From Thiohalophilus sp046483665 (lineage in GTDB: Bacteria > Pseudomonadota > Gammaproteobacteria > UBA6429 > Thiohalophilaceae): a stretch of DNA of 64,000 nucleotides. Positions 7,402 to 16,042 of this stretch are shown here, piece by piece; the stretch's first letter is position 1, and every line of letters starts with the position of its first letter. Where the stretch lies: the NCBI RefSeq assembly GCF_046483665.1, contig NZ_JAWOCR010000046.1, forward strand, positions 1 to 64,000, in the 5' to 3' direction. The position numbers and the translations under genes are program-made. Under the pieces are notes generated by a model that made no database searches, was not told the DNA's origin, and saw only the letters and a program-made list of their open reading frames with translations.

Positions 7402-8241
7402 ATGCTGACCACCAACCCCTTCTCTGAACTCACAGCATTGATATCTCCCGAGATCATGCAGGGTTACATCATTTTAATGATTATCCTGGTGGTGCTGGGT
7501 ACAGTGCTGGACATGATGCACAAGAAAAGTGCCAAGTACTTTTTCGAAAATTCGAAAAAGTCGCAGAAGGCTGCCAAAAGAACAGTCGGTGGTGGTGAAA
7601 AAGCATCACTGCTGGTCAAGACCGTAGCCAGTGAAGTCATCACTTCTTCCGAGTTCTGCAATATCCGTCGCAGAATCTCTCACCTGTTGACCATGTACGG
7701 CTTCATTATCTTCGTTGTGACAACCGTGATGATGATTTTCGGCGCGGACACTTCCTCCGGGACTGTGCCTTTCCTGTGGCATCTTGGTGCGCTGATGCTT
7801 GTTGTCGGTGGTTACTGGTTCTGGTTCTTCATTCGCGTGGATGTTTCTGCAGAAGCGGTTAAATGGTATCAACTGCGTCAGGCCGATATCTTCATCGTTT
7901 CTCTGCTCACCATGGCGACATTTGGCCTGATCTGGTCCATCCTGCAGTCCAGTGGTGTTGCCGGCTGGGCGATGCTGTTCTTCGTTCTGTTCATTGTCGC
8001 CACGACTGTACTGTTCAGCACCGTGCTGTGGTCCAAGTTTGCCCACATGTTCTTCAAGCCTGCAGCTGCCTTCCAGAAGCGGATTATCAAGGCGGATGGT
8101 TCCAGAGAAAATCTGCCCGGTGACTATGATCTGTCCGATCCTGAAGTACAGGCGAAATTCCCGGATATTCCTGAATATATGGGCAAGAACCCTTCTTACA
8201 TGGGGCTTGGTATCAAGCGTGAAGCTCCGCGCCATTACTAA
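7402..8241 (+). CDS. aprM: Adenylylsulfate reductase membrane anchor AprM
   Basis: 279 residues from ATG 7402, chosen because AGAGGAAG lies 8 bases upstream; the GTG at 7393 would overlap that site. Five or so hydrophobic segments are visible, including 'GYIILMIILVVLGTVL', 'YGFIIFVVTTVMMIF', 'LWHLGALMLVVGGYWFWFF' and 'MLFFVLFIVATTVLF'. AprM is the membrane protein found with aprBA in sulfur-oxidising bacteria that lack QmoABC, and is thought to pass electrons from APS reductase to the quinone pool. It is the first gene of a tight operon with aprB (21-base gap). Confidence 0.92.
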   Translation: MLTTNPFSELTALISPEIMQGYIILMIILVVLGTVLDMMHKKSAKYFFENSKKSQKAAKRTVGGGEKASLLVKTVASEVITSSEFCNIRRRISHLLTMYGFIIFVVTTVMMIFGADTSSGTVPFLWHLGALMLVVGGYWFWFFIRVDVSAEAVKWYQLRQADIFIVSLLTMATFGLIWSILQSSGVAGWAMLFFVLFIVATTVLFSTVLWSKFAHMFFKPAAAFQKRIIKADGSRENLPGDYDLSDPEVQAKFPDIPEYMGKNPSYMGLGIKREAPRHY

Positions 8242-8262
8242 TTCGAAAGCAGGAGAATAAAA

Positions 8263-8745
8263 ATGCCAACTTTTGTATATATGACGCGTTGTGATGGCTG
8301 TGGCCACTGCGTCGATATCTGTCCGTCAGACATCATGCACATCGACAAGGTAACTCGTCGTGCATATAACATCGAACCCAACATGTGCTGGGAGTGTTAC
8401 TCCTGCGTTAAAGCCTGCCCGATGAATGCCATTGACGTGCGTGGTTATGCAGACTTTGCGCCGCTGGGCCACTCGGTACGTGTGAAACGTGATGAGGAAA
8501 AAGGTGTTATTGCCTGGCGCATCAAGTTCCGCAACGGCGAGAAAGATATGGAGCTGCTTGCACCTATCACGACAAAGCCATGGGGTAAACACATTCCCAA
8601 GCTCGCTTCAGTGCAGGGTCCTACCAAGGAAATGCGTGATAGCCAGTTACTGTATAATGAACCGAAATATATTCGTCTTGATGACGGGGATATACACACC
8701 TTGAAATCAAACGGGTTAAAAATGAAAGCAGGGGTGTACTACTAA
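8263..8745 (+). CDS. aprB: Adenylylsulfate reductase beta subunit AprB (iron-sulfur)
   Basis: 160 residues. Two 4Fe-4S ferredoxin motifs stand near the N-terminus: 'CDGCGHCVDICPSDIMHID' and 'CWECYSCVKACPMNAIDV'. The C-terminal part wraps the alpha subunit in known structures. AprB takes electrons released when AprA converts sulfite plus AMP to APS. A good Shine-Dalgarno (AGGAGA) precedes the ATG. The stop overlaps the aprA start by one base, showing translational coupling. Confidence 0.96.
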   Translation: MPTFVYMTRCDGCGHCVDICPSDIMHIDKVTRRAYNIEPNMCWECYSCVKACPMNAIDVRGYADFAPLGHSVRVKRDEEKGVIAWRIKFRNGEKDMELLAPITTKPWGKHIPKLASVQGPTKEMRDSQLLYNEPKYIRLDDGDIHTLKSNGLKMKAGVYY

Positions 8746-10613
8746 TGGCTTATAAAACAATAATAGAAGATAATATCGATGTCCTCGTATGTGGTGCGGG
8801 CCTGGGCGGCACCGGTGCCGCATTCGAAGCCAGGTACTGGGGCCAGGACAAGAAGATCGTTATCGCCGAAAAGGCAAACATTGATCGTTCCGGTGCGGTT
8901 GCACAGGGTCTGTACGCTATTAACTGCTACATGGGTACACGCTTCGGTGAAAATAACCCGGAAGATCACGTGCGTTACGCACGTATCGACCTGATGGGCA
9001 TGGTCCGTGAAGACCTGTTGTTCGATATGGCTCGTCACGTGGACTCGGCTGTGCACCAGTTCGAGGAATGGGGTCTGCCGCTGATGCGCGATCCCAAGAC
9101 CGGTGCCTATCAGCGTGAAGGTCGCTGGCAGATTATGATTCACGGTGAATCCTACAAGCCGATCGTAGCCGAAGCCGCCAAGAAATCAGCGGATGAAGTC
9201 TTCAACCGGATCTGTGTTACTCACCTGTTGATGGACGAAGCCAAGGAAAACCGCGTTGCCGGTGCCGTTGGTTTTAATGTACGTACTGGTAATTACCACG
9301 TATTCAAGTCCAAGGCCGTTATTGTCGGTGCCGGTGGTGCCTCCAATATCTTCAAACCGCGTTCCGTGGGTGAAGGTGCGGGTCGTGTCTGGTACGCACC
9401 GTGGTCGTCCGGCTCAGCGTATGGCTTGTTAATCGAAGCCGGCGCAAAAATGACCCAGATGGAAAACCGTATCGTACTGGCCCGTTTCAAGGACGGTTAT
9501 GGTCCGGTTGGTGCCTACTTCCTGCATCTGAAAACCTACACCCAGAACTGCCTGGGTGAAGAGTATGAGTCCAAGTGGTGGCCTGGCCTGCAAGAAATCG
9601 TCGGTAAGGAATATCTGGATCCTGATGCTTCGCACGTCACTCATCGCCCGATTCCGACCTGTCTGCGTAATCACGCCCTGATCTCAGAGGTGAATGCCGG
9701 TCGTGGTCCGATTCATATGATTACCATGGAAGCTTTCCAGGATCCCCATCTTGAAGAGATTGGTTGGCATAACTTCCTGGGCATGACTGTCGGGCAGGCG
9801 GTACTGTGGGCGGCCACTGATGTGGATCCCAAGAACGAAAACCCCGAGCTGACTACTTCCGAGCCTTATGTAATGGGTTCTCATGCCACTGGGTGTGGCG
9901 CATGGTGTTCAGGTCCCGAGGATATCTCACCGGATGAATACTTCTGGGGTTACAACCGTATGACCACTGTTGAAGGTCTGTTCGGTGCCGGTGACGCCGT
10001 GGGTGGTACGCCGCATGCTTTCTCTTCCGGTTCCTTTACCGAAGGTCGTCTGGCTGCCAAGGCTGCTTGCAAGTACATTGATGAAGGCAAGGCTGAAGGC
10101 ATTGTAGTCTCCGAGAAGCAGATCAACGACCGCAAGGCGCAGATCTTCAAGCCGATGGAGCACTACAAGGTTTACCGCAACGAGATCACTGCCGGTGATG
10201 TTAACCCCAACTACATCAATCCTCGCCAGGGTCTGGATCGTCTGCAGAAATTGATGGACGAGTACTGTGGTGGCGCCAGCGTCAACTACATGACCAACGA
10301 GAAGCTTCTGCATATCGGTCTGAAGAAGTTGAAGATTCTGGAAGAGGATCTGGAGAAAATTGCCGCAAAAGATTTTCATGAGCTTTTGCGTGCATGGGAA
10401 CTGAAACATCGTCACCGTGCTTCAGAATCTGTAATGCATCACACCCTGTTCCGTAAGGAAACACGTTGGCCGGGTTATTACTACCGTGGTGATGCACTGA
10501 AGCTGGATGATGAAAACTGGCATGTACTGACTGTTTCCCGTCGTGATCCCAAAACAGGTGAATACACAATGGAGAAAGCTCCTTGTTATCACCTGGTAGA
10601 CGAAAACGAATAA
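8745..10613 (+). CDS. aprA: Adenylylsulfate reductase alpha subunit AprA
   Basis: 622 residues, the usual size. The N-terminal FAD-binding motif reads 'VLVCGAGLGGTGAAFEARYW', with further family segments 'DRSGAVAQGLYAINCYMG', 'GGASNIFKPRS' and 'FGAGDAVGGTPHAFSSGSF'. The enzyme interconverts APS and sulfite plus AMP in the cytoplasm; with AprM rather than Qmo beside it, the oxidative direction is the likely one. This is the main evidence that the organism oxidises reduced sulfur. The operon ends at the terminator after this gene. Confidence 0.97.
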   Translation: MAYKTIIEDNIDVLVCGAGLGGTGAAFEARYWGQDKKIVIAEKANIDRSGAVAQGLYAINCYMGTRFGENNPEDHVRYARIDLMGMVREDLLFDMARHVDSAVHQFEEWGLPLMRDPKTGAYQREGRWQIMIHGESYKPIVAEAAKKSADEVFNRICVTHLLMDEAKENRVAGAVGFNVRTGNYHVFKSKAVIVGAGGASNIFKPRSVGEGAGRVWYAPWSSGSAYGLLIEAGAKMTQMENRIVLARFKDGYGPVGAYFLHLKTYTQNCLGEEYESKWWPGLQEIVGKEYLDPDASHVTHRPIPTCLRNHALISEVNAGRGPIHMITMEAFQDPHLEEIGWHNFLGMTVGQAVLWAATDVDPKNENPELTTSEPYVMGSHATGCGAWCSGPEDISPDEYFWGYNRMTTVEGLFGAGDAVGGTPHAFSSGSFTEGRLAAKAACKYIDEGKAEGIVVSEKQINDRKAQIFKPMEHYKVYRNEITAGDVNPNYINPRQGLDRLQKLMDEYCGGASVNYMTNEKLLHIGLKKLKILEEDLEKIAAKDFHELLRAWELKHRHRASESVMHHTLFRKETRWPGYYYRGDALKLDDENWHVLTVSRRDPKTGEYTMEKAPCYHLVDENE

Positions 10614-10636
10614 TATATGCCTCGAAGGCCGTAAAG

Positions 10637-10680
10637 CACCAGCAACTTCTTGCTTCTAAAGGGGTTGCTGGTGTTTCTTT
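10637..10680 (+). terminator. Strong terminator after aprA
   Basis: CACCAGCAAC (10637-10646) pairs with GTTGCTGGTG (10664-10673), ten perfect base pairs, followed by TTTCTTTT. It separates aprMBA from the next gene. Confidence 0.9.
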
Positions 10681-10756
10681 TCCGGTTGGAAAAGTTTATC
10701 AGGCCTTGTTTGCTTATCTGGAAAACTGATTTATTCGTAGCAATAGAAGCGTGATT

Positions 10757-11143
10757 ATGACAACAGAAGCACCAATTGAGACACAAAACCAGCAGAATAT
10801 TATTAATTTACCCGATGAGGAGTTGCTGGCTATTGCACATCCTATGTGGGAAGAGTTGATCAAATATTCCAACAAAGGTCAGTACGGTAAATTCATCAAA
10901 AAATTCTCCTATAATCTGCTGTTCGGCCTGAATGAAGTCGAAGTTGGCAAGCAGTTTGCGAAAAGCGAGCTGACGAGAAGTCTTTCCGAAGATTATGATT
11001 TTCTCGGGACGATTCGTCGTGGTGAGCATGTTACGGTTCTGTACCGTGTACGCAGCTCCAAAAAAGAAGGTGAATGGCTTGGCCGTATGGTGCTGGGTTA
11101 TGAAGATGGTGAAGTCAGAATCTTTGGTGCTTCCATATTCTGA
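10757..11143 (+). CDS. Conserved hypothetical protein downstream of aprA
   Basis: 128 residues from ATG 10757 ('agaag' seven bases upstream); a GTG two codons earlier is too close to that site. No signal peptide or membrane segment. The protein is mixed alpha/beta with an N-terminal helical half ('DEELLAIAHPMWEELIKYS') and a beta-rich end ('HVTVLYRVRSSKKEGEWLGRMVLGYEDGEV'). The size and shape recall small SnoaL/NTF2-like folds, but I do not recognise a family. It starts some 75 bases after the aprA terminator and is followed by the SlyD-like gene. Confidence 0.75.
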   Translation: MTTEAPIETQNQQNIINLPDEELLAIAHPMWEELIKYSNKGQYGKFIKKFSYNLLFGLNEVEVGKQFAKSELTRSLSEDYDFLGTIRRGEHVTVLYRVRSSKKEGEWLGRMVLGYEDGEVRIFGASIF

Positions 11144-11202
11144 AATTGAATCACCTGCCCTGTTTTTAAAACCTTAATCACTACAGATTTGAAGTTAGCA
11201 AT

Positions 11203-11727
11203 ATGAATCAACAACTTGAAGACGCTATCGCTGACAACAAGTACGTCGAGCTTATGTACAAGGTCATTGATAAAAAGTCAGGATCTGTACTGACCGAGGT
11301 TGAGTATCCCCTGGGTTATGTTCATGGGATAAGCGAAGTCCTGGCGCCTGCCGTTACCGCCGAGCTGGAAGGTAAGCTTGCGGGAGACGTTATCGAGGTG
11401 CCGATTGACTGCAGCCAGTTGTATGGTCCCAGGGACGACTCTCTGGTTATTGTCGAAGCCATCGAAAACGTACCTGAGGAATATCGCGAAGTCGGCACCT
11501 CGATCCTGATGGAAAACGAGAAGGGTCAGACCAAGTCGTTTCTGGTCACAAGAGTGGATAAAAAGACCATTACTATCGATGGAAACAACCCGTTATGCGG
11601 CAGGGAAGTCATTTTCAAACTGGAGATCAAGGAAGTTCGTGATGCTACCGATGAAGAAATTGAGTTCGGTGGCAAGGTCGACGATGTCCCGGACGTTGAA
11701 GGGACTACCAAAGTCCCCGTGCAATAA
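11203..11727 (+). CDS. SlyD-like FKBP-type peptidyl-prolyl isomerase
   Basis: 174 residues. The N-terminal half is an FKBP domain interrupted by an insert-in-flap: 'YPLGYVHG' and 'VEALENVPE'-like 'VEAIENVPEEY' flank it, and 'GNNPLCGREVIFKLEIKEVR' is the FKBP end strand of SlyD proteins ('GN.PLAGK...F.V.V..VR'). It would speed proline isomerisation and chaperone folding in the cytoplasm. Unlike Escherichia coli SlyD it has no His/Cys-rich metal-binding tail. The C-terminus is an acidic linker. Confidence 0.85.
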   Translation: MNQQLEDAIADNKYVELMYKVIDKKSGSVLTEVEYPLGYVHGISEVLAPAVTAELEGKLAGDVIEVPIDCSQLYGPRDDSLVIVEAIENVPEEYREVGTSILMENEKGQTKSFLVTRVDKKTITIDGNNPLCGREVIFKLEIKEVRDATDEEIEFGGKVDDVPDVEGTTKVPVQ

Positions 11728-11756
11728 CCGGGTGTCAGGCAATCGGGAGTTGTAGT

Positions 11757-12170
11757 TTGTCGTCACAAGCAAAAGAAGAACAAAAAAGAGACCCCAATAA
11801 TCCGTGCCTGTTTTGTACAGATCCACGTGGGGTATCACTGGAAAATGAACTGGCTTACAGTGCTCGCGACACTTACGCGGTGAGTCCGGGGCATACCCTG
11901 GTTATTCCGCGTCGCCATGTCGCCAGTTTTTTTGACCTGACGCCCGAAGAGATCAATGCCTGTATGGCGTTGATTACGGATGAGCGCAATTTGCTGGACG
12001 AGGAGTTCAATCCTGACGGCTACAATATCGGTGTTAACGTAGGGCCGGCGGCCGGACAGAGTATTTTTCATGTCCATATTCATGTCATTCCCCGCTACAA
12101 GGGGGATGTCGAGAATCCCCAGGGGGGGGTTCGGCACGTAATTCCCAAAAAGGGACATTATACGCGCTAG
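11757..12170 (+). CDS. HIT family protein (nucleotide phosphoamide hydrolase type)
   Basis: 137 residues from a TTG start at 11757, chosen because GGGAG lies seven bases upstream and no ATG occurs nearer. The catalytic histidine triad 'HVHIHV' is at residues 105-110, preceded by 'NIGVNVGPAAGQSIF'. An N-terminal 'CLFC' pair may bind zinc. HIT hydrolases act on AMP-lysine, Ap4A or related nucleotide conjugates. The link with APS metabolism is tempting, as some HIT enzymes split adenosine phosphosulfate, but that is inference from position only. Confidence 0.85.
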   Translation: MSSQAKEEQKRDPNNPCLFCTDPRGVSLENELAYSARDTYAVSPGHTLVIPRRHVASFFDLTPEEINACMALITDERNLLDEEFNPDGYNIGVNVGPAAGQSIFHVHIHVIPRYKGDVENPQGGVRHVIPKKGHYTR

Positions 12171-12255
12171 AGAGTATGATTTACGTCAGTTAAGTGGGAG
12201 GGGCTGACATCCCTGTTTTAATTCCTCCCGTTTCAACCATTGAGGAGTGATGATT

Positions 12256-12417
12256 ATGAGCGAAGCACCAAAAACCCGACCCAAGGTTCCCGATGGCCAT
12301 GCGCGTTTTCTGACCACCCGTCAAAAACAGGCTAATGAAAAGGGTTATGTGGGTTACGACACTATCTGGGAATCCTTCCAGAAAGAACAACCTTACACCA
12401 CCCCCAAGAAGCCCTGA
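12256..12417 (+). CDS. Small hypothetical protein (53 residues)
   Basis: ATG 12256 is preceded by TGAGGAG at eight bases. The 53-residue product is basic, Pro-rich and without hydrophobic segments: it opens 'MSEAPKTRPKVPDGHARFLT' and ends with 'YTTPKKP'. A central 'EKGYVGYDTIWESFQKEQ' gives it a folded-looking core. The stop is followed by a hairpin terminator, and the ribosome binding site and terminator together make this a credible gene though the family is unknown to me. Confidence 0.6.
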   Translation: MSEAPKTRPKVPDGHARFLTTRQKQANEKGYVGYDTIWESFQKEQPYTTPKKP

Positions 12418-12424
12418 GGCGATC

Positions 12425-12460
12425 AGCCGCGTGTACCTCGAAGGTCGCGCGGCTTCTCCT
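12425..12460 (+). terminator. Hairpin terminator after the small gene
   Basis: AGCCGCG (12425-12431) pairs with CGCGGCT (12448-12454) and is followed by the pyrimidine run TCTCCTTAT. The T-tract is imperfect, so the strength is uncertain. Confidence 0.55.
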
Positions 12461-12977
12461 TATAAGAATATGTTCTGTTTTTCCCGGCGTTTCTGATCGG
12501 GTAACGGATCGAGTCTGTAATTCTCCGCATTTTCACACTGACGGCAGCCCATGCGGTCAATGATTCCATAAAGTACGGTGTATGTATGCCGTTGCGGTGA
12601 GCCGGTGTTTTGAGTCGGCGATGTTCACTCTGTAGTACCAGGGCAGGACTGTCCGGTGCGTGCACGTGGCTTGTCTGTCGGACAAGGCTGCCTCGCCATG
12701 AATAGCGATTCGCACCCTGTTCTGAAGTCGTGACAGCGGGCGTGTGTCCGGCGCCCCGGGCTCGAGTCGTTCCCATGCGACGGTACGTTTCTGGCGCTGG
12801 GGGAGCGATCTGCTCGTCAATGCCGTTAAACAGGCGGTATCTTTTCTGCAGGAGTCGGCCCATAGTCTGAGCCTCCGGATGAGTGTCCTTGACTATCGGA
12901 CAAAAAAAAACTGGCCATGACCCGTAAACGGGTGGCACAGTTGGCGATGTCGATACCAGACTATTCGCTTTTTGAAA
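12461..12977. other. Intergenic region without a confident gene
   Basis: About 517 bases. The only long open frame is on the minus strand (12423-12938, 171 codons). It is rich in Arg, Thr and Pro with no recognisable motif, no good start site, and it runs through the terminator of the neighbouring gene. I regard it as spurious or a remnant. A run of nine A lies at 12901-12909. Confidence 0.45.
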
Positions 12978-13829
12978 ATGAGCCGCCTGTATTCCAAAAA
13001 ACTGCTGTTACCGTTCATTGGTGTGGTCCAGGTTGCCGAACTGGGTTGGGGACGTGCCCTGAGCCTGGACGGGAAGAACTGGGCATTACGCTATGCACAG
13101 AACGACAACAGGGAGGTGCGAAGTGGACCGTTCCGGGACGATCCGAGAGTGAATTTTTCCCTGGTGGTGAATATCGACGGGGATCGGCTGGAGACCCGGG
13201 CCGTACATCCTTCGCTGGAGCCTGAGCGGGTCCAACTCGATAGCCAGCAGCTTTGCGACGCGCTGTGCGACGTCAGGATACCATTCAGGGCGGGGGATCG
13301 TTACGAATACTGGCTGCTGGATGGCATTGACGAGCGTCCTTTGGCCCTGCTGCACAGCTGTGTTGATGAGCAAGAGATGCAGCTGCCGGTTCCATCCCCG
13401 GAATGGCTTGCCATGCCCGCTGCGGAACTGGCGATCCCGGACCCGCAAGCCCCGGCACAGGCAACCTGCCTGCCACCGGTTAACTATCGTTTGCAGAAAC
13501 AGATCGAAGAGCGGGCCGGCAGCAAGCCCCGGGCGGCCTGGTTCGAACGCACGACGACGACGGAGAATTTCCCGCCCTGTCTGATCATGGACGAGTGGGC
13601 GGATCCGGAATGCCAGCGCTTGTGTGATCTCTATCTGCAGCGGCTCGCACCACGCTTGCTGATGATGCCCGGACTGCCGCATACAGTCCGCCAGCAGCTG
13701 GAGCAGGTCGCGTGCGACCAGGTTTTTGAAGTGGAGCGCTTCTATCCACTTTATCCCGAAGTGATCGATGACAGCCTGTTGAACGCCGCCCGGGTCGAGG
13801 CCAGATTGCGTCGCGCCAATGATGTGTAA
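12978..13829 (+). CDS. Conserved hypothetical protein
   Basis: 283 residues from ATG 12978; a TTG two codons upstream is also possible. The first 20 residues are mildly hydrophobic ('KKLLLPFIGVVQVAELGW') but not a clear signal peptide. The rest is soluble, with a beta-rich first half ('DPRVNFSLVVNIDGDRLETRA') and a helical C-terminal half ('ECQRLCDLYLQRLAPRL'). I do not recognise a family. It stands 77 bases upstream of the ABM-domain gene on the same strand and may share a transcript with it. Confidence 0.7.
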   Translation: MSRLYSKKLLLPFIGVVQVAELGWGRALSLDGKNWALRYAQNDNREVRSGPFRDDPRVNFSLVVNIDGDRLETRAVHPSLEPERVQLDSQQLCDALCDVRIPFRAGDRYEYWLLDGIDERPLALLHSCVDEQEMQLPVPSPEWLAMPAAELAIPDPQAPAQATCLPPVNYRLQKQIEERAGSKPRAAWFERTTTTENFPPCLIMDEWADPECQRLCDLYLQRLAPRLLMMPGLPHTVRQQLEQVACDQVFEVERFYPLYPEVIDDSLLNAARVEARLRRANDV

Positions 13830-13906
13830 TCCGGCATCTTTCCATTATAGAATCTGATTACGCTGCACCGGAGCCTCATCCGGTCTGCCATTGATAAAGG
13901 TGAGCC

Positions 13907-14251
13907 ATGATCGCGGTGATATTTGAAGTGATTCCCACGTCCGAAGGGAAACAGGAATACCTGTCCATCGCGGCAGACCTGAGGGAATATTTAAAAGAGA
14001 TGCCCGGGTTTATCTCCATCGAGCGGTTCCAGAGCCTGAGTGATGAAAGAAAGATACTGTCGCTCTCCTTCTGGGAGGATGAAGAGGCGATTTCCCGGTG
14101 GCGAAACCTGGAGCAACATCGCGCCGCGCAGGCAAAAGGCCGGCATGCGTTGTTCGAGCATTACCGGATTCGCGTCGGAGCGATAGTACGCGATTATTCG
14201 CTGGACGATCGCGCCCAGGCCCCGCAGGACTCATTAAATTCAAGCGCATAG
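13907..14251 (+). CDS. Antibiotic biosynthesis monooxygenase (ABM) domain protein
   Basis: 114 residues. The ferredoxin-like ABM pattern is clear: 'MIAVIFEVIPTSEGKQEYL' strand-helix, 'MPGFISIERFQS', 'ILSLSFWEDEEAISRWRN' and 'HYRIRVGAIVRDY'. ABM proteins include cofactor-free monooxygenases and heme-degrading enzymes, but many have no known role. Nothing next to it suggests a pathway. 'AGGTGAG' lies just before the ATG. Confidence 0.85.
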   Translation: MIAVIFEVIPTSEGKQEYLSIAADLREYLKEMPGFISIERFQSLSDERKILSLSFWEDEEAISRWRNLEQHRAAQAKGRHALFEHYRIRVGAIVRDYSLDDRAQAPQDSLNSSA

Positions 14252-14708
14252 CCGTTTGCCTTACATCGACTTTCCTCTGACCGCAATACCCTTTTTATTA
14301 CGGGCAGTCGGATAACGTACAGTATTCTGCGATGCTTCATTTCGCTGTATCGGATAACTTCTTTTATACCTCTTTTTGACTTAGAAGAGGTCCGGCAGCG
14401 CGATGGCCCATGATCCTACTGCCATAGGTTCAGAATCGGGACAGATTCTGGCTGTCTGTTGCGTGTGAACCGTTTGACAATGCTGATACCCTGAGGGAGC
14501 GCTGGGACGGCGAGTTGCTGTCCTCGCCGTGAATCATGTGCCGCCAGAGAAAACCGGTTTTCGGAACTGATCCGGGCAACAGCTCCGGCTGTCCGCCCCG
14601 CTGTTCATGGACCGGTGCCTTGATGCCGGTCTGACAGGTACTGCATGGTCCCCCGATGGATTCAAGTTCAATTTTCCAGGCTGGCCCGGTAATTGCATTT
14701 CAGTGCGT
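14252..14708. other. Intergenic region with two hairpins
   Basis: No gene is seen. ACCTCTT (14368-14374) pairs with AAGAGGT (14385-14391), and ACGGCGAG (14507-14514) pairs perfectly with CTCGCCGT (14523-14530); neither is followed by a T-tract. A frame that extends the next gene upstream to 14607 is open but unlikely to be translated, because the signal peptide begins at 14709. Confidence 0.5.
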
Positions 14709-15578
14709 ATGATGCGTTTTTTTTCAATGATCTTGCTGGGTTTTGGCTTGTTATCCGTCTCGTCGAGCTGGGCAGGCTTGCGGCTCTATTCGACTCCGCT
14801 GTCCGAGGCCGACTGGCAGTCGCAGGGGACGGCATTGATTTGCCGCCTGACCCATGAGATTGCCGGTTACGGCGTCGCCGAATTTCGCCAGCAGAATGAT
14901 GGCCAGCTGGTGTTTCAGGTACGGGTCGAGCAACCCGCCACGGCCACCGCCGGTGAGGCGCGCCTGCTGTCTCTGCCAGCCAGCTGGCAGCACTATGACG
15001 AGGGCCGGGATCTGGGGGACCTGCCGGTGGTACCGGGCGAGACACCCTTTTACCTGAGAGAATCGGGAGCGCGGCGGGTAATGGCCGAGCTGGAAGCGGG
15101 ACTGTTTCCGACGTTCGTTTACCAGGACTGGGTTGAGCCACAGGATGTTGTCCGGGTGCGGATTTCTGCGCTGGGCTTTGTGGCGGTCGTGGGCGAGTTT
15201 CGAGCCTGCGTCGAGGGGCTGCTGCCGTACGCCTTTAAGGATGTGCGCCAGACCGTGCTGCTGTACCAGACTAACCAGACCCGTCCATCGCGGCAGCAGC
15301 GCGATCAGCTGGATCGGGTGGTTCACTATCTGCGCCAGGATGAAGAGGTAGAACAAATACGCATCGAAGGATATACCGACAGTCTGGGCCTGTCACGGGT
15401 GAACCTTGTGGTGGCCAACCAGCGGGTCGATGCCGTCCGGGCCTATCTGGTGGAGCAGGGAGTGGATGCCGGATTGATTAAGACCCGGGCCTACGAGGAG
15501 ACTGAAGCCAGGTTCGATAACCGGACCGAGGAAGGCCGGCGCAAGAATCGGCGAGTGGAGATTATTCTCAGCCGCTGA
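14709..15578 (+). CDS. motY: MotY-like flagellar T-ring protein (OmpA C-terminal domain)
   Basis: 289 residues from ATG 14709 (14712 is an alternative). A signal peptide ('FFSMILLGFGLLSVSSSWA') leads into an N-terminal domain matching MotY: 'LYSTPLSEADWQSQGTALIC', 'LTHEIAGYGVAEF' and 'AELEAGLFPTFVYQDW'. The C-terminal OmpA/MotB peptidoglycan-binding domain has 'IRIEGYTDSLG' and 'NRRVEIILSR'. MotY forms the T-ring around sodium-driven polar flagellar motors and helps hold the stator. No other flagellar gene is in the window, which is usual for motY. The call rests on the N-terminal domain, since the OmpA domain alone is not specific. Confidence 0.75.
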   Translation: MMRFFSMILLGFGLLSVSSSWAGLRLYSTPLSEADWQSQGTALICRLTHEIAGYGVAEFRQQNDGQLVFQVRVEQPATATAGEARLLSLPASWQHYDEGRDLGDLPVVPGETPFYLRESGARRVMAELEAGLFPTFVYQDWVEPQDVVRVRISALGFVAVVGEFRACVEGLLPYAFKDVRQTVLLYQTNQTRPSRQQRDQLDRVVHYLRQDEEVEQIRIEGYTDSLGLSRVNLVVANQRVDAVRAYLVEQGVDAGLIKTRAYEETEARFDNRTEEGRRKNRRVEIILSR

Positions 15579-15582
15579 AAAT

Positions 15583-15738
15583 TCAGGGGAGGTGCGGCTC
15601 CTGCGCCCGGAACCCCTGTGTGCGCCCGTGCAGTGTCTTGCCGCTGTTCGAGGCAGAAGCGCCTGGCGACGCACTGGCTTCGCTGTAGATGGCGGTCGCT
15701 GAAAACAGAACCAGAATGATCAGAGTCAGTCGTCCCAT
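15583..15738 (-). CDS. Candidate small secreted peptide (51 residues)
   Basis: On the minus strand ATG 15738-15736 opens a frame of 51 codons ending TGA at 15583-15585. The product begins with a clean signal peptide (Met-Gly-Arg then 'LTLIILVLFSATAIYSEASA') and leaves a mature tail of about 28 residues rich in Ser, Gly and basic residues. 'AGGGAC' lies five bases before the ATG. It ends four bases from the convergent motY stop. No family is recognised, and short frames like this can arise by chance. Confidence 0.45.
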   Translation of the reverse strand: MGRLTLIILVLFSATAIYSEASASPGASASNSGKTLHGRTQGFRAQEPHLP

Positions 15739-16042
15739 ACTTGTCCCTGTGTTGGCTTATCGTTGGCTTATCGAACTATTATCCTTTTATAGCATGATTT
15801 TTCGTATGGGCTAAAGGGTAAACCGCCGGTTTGTGACGAATACCGCGATTCAGAGACCATTTTGAGGCTTTTTGAGGCTTTTTCAGCTCAAACAACCTCC
15901 TGAATCGGCTTTTGCCGGGACCGGGGGAGCGCTGACGCGGCCGTCGTCGTCTGGCAACCACGTTTTTTCTTCTCGTTTCCGGTATAATGCGCGGCGTTTT
16001 ATCCAATCTGGCGTAATTTTTTTCGCGACGGAGCCGAGTTTC
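15739..16042. other. argG upstream region with tandem short repeats
   Basis: GTTGGCTTATC occurs twice head to tail (15751-15772) and TTTGAGGCTT twice (15861-15880). A perfect TATAAT lies at 15983-15988 in front of argG; no good -35 and no ArgR box could be seen. No gene is apparent. Confidence 0.5.

Noticed and set aside
12423..12938. Minus-strand frame of 171 codons in the gap before 12978
   Set aside because: No motif, poor start site, runs through a terminator; composition fits a random frame in GC-rich DNA.
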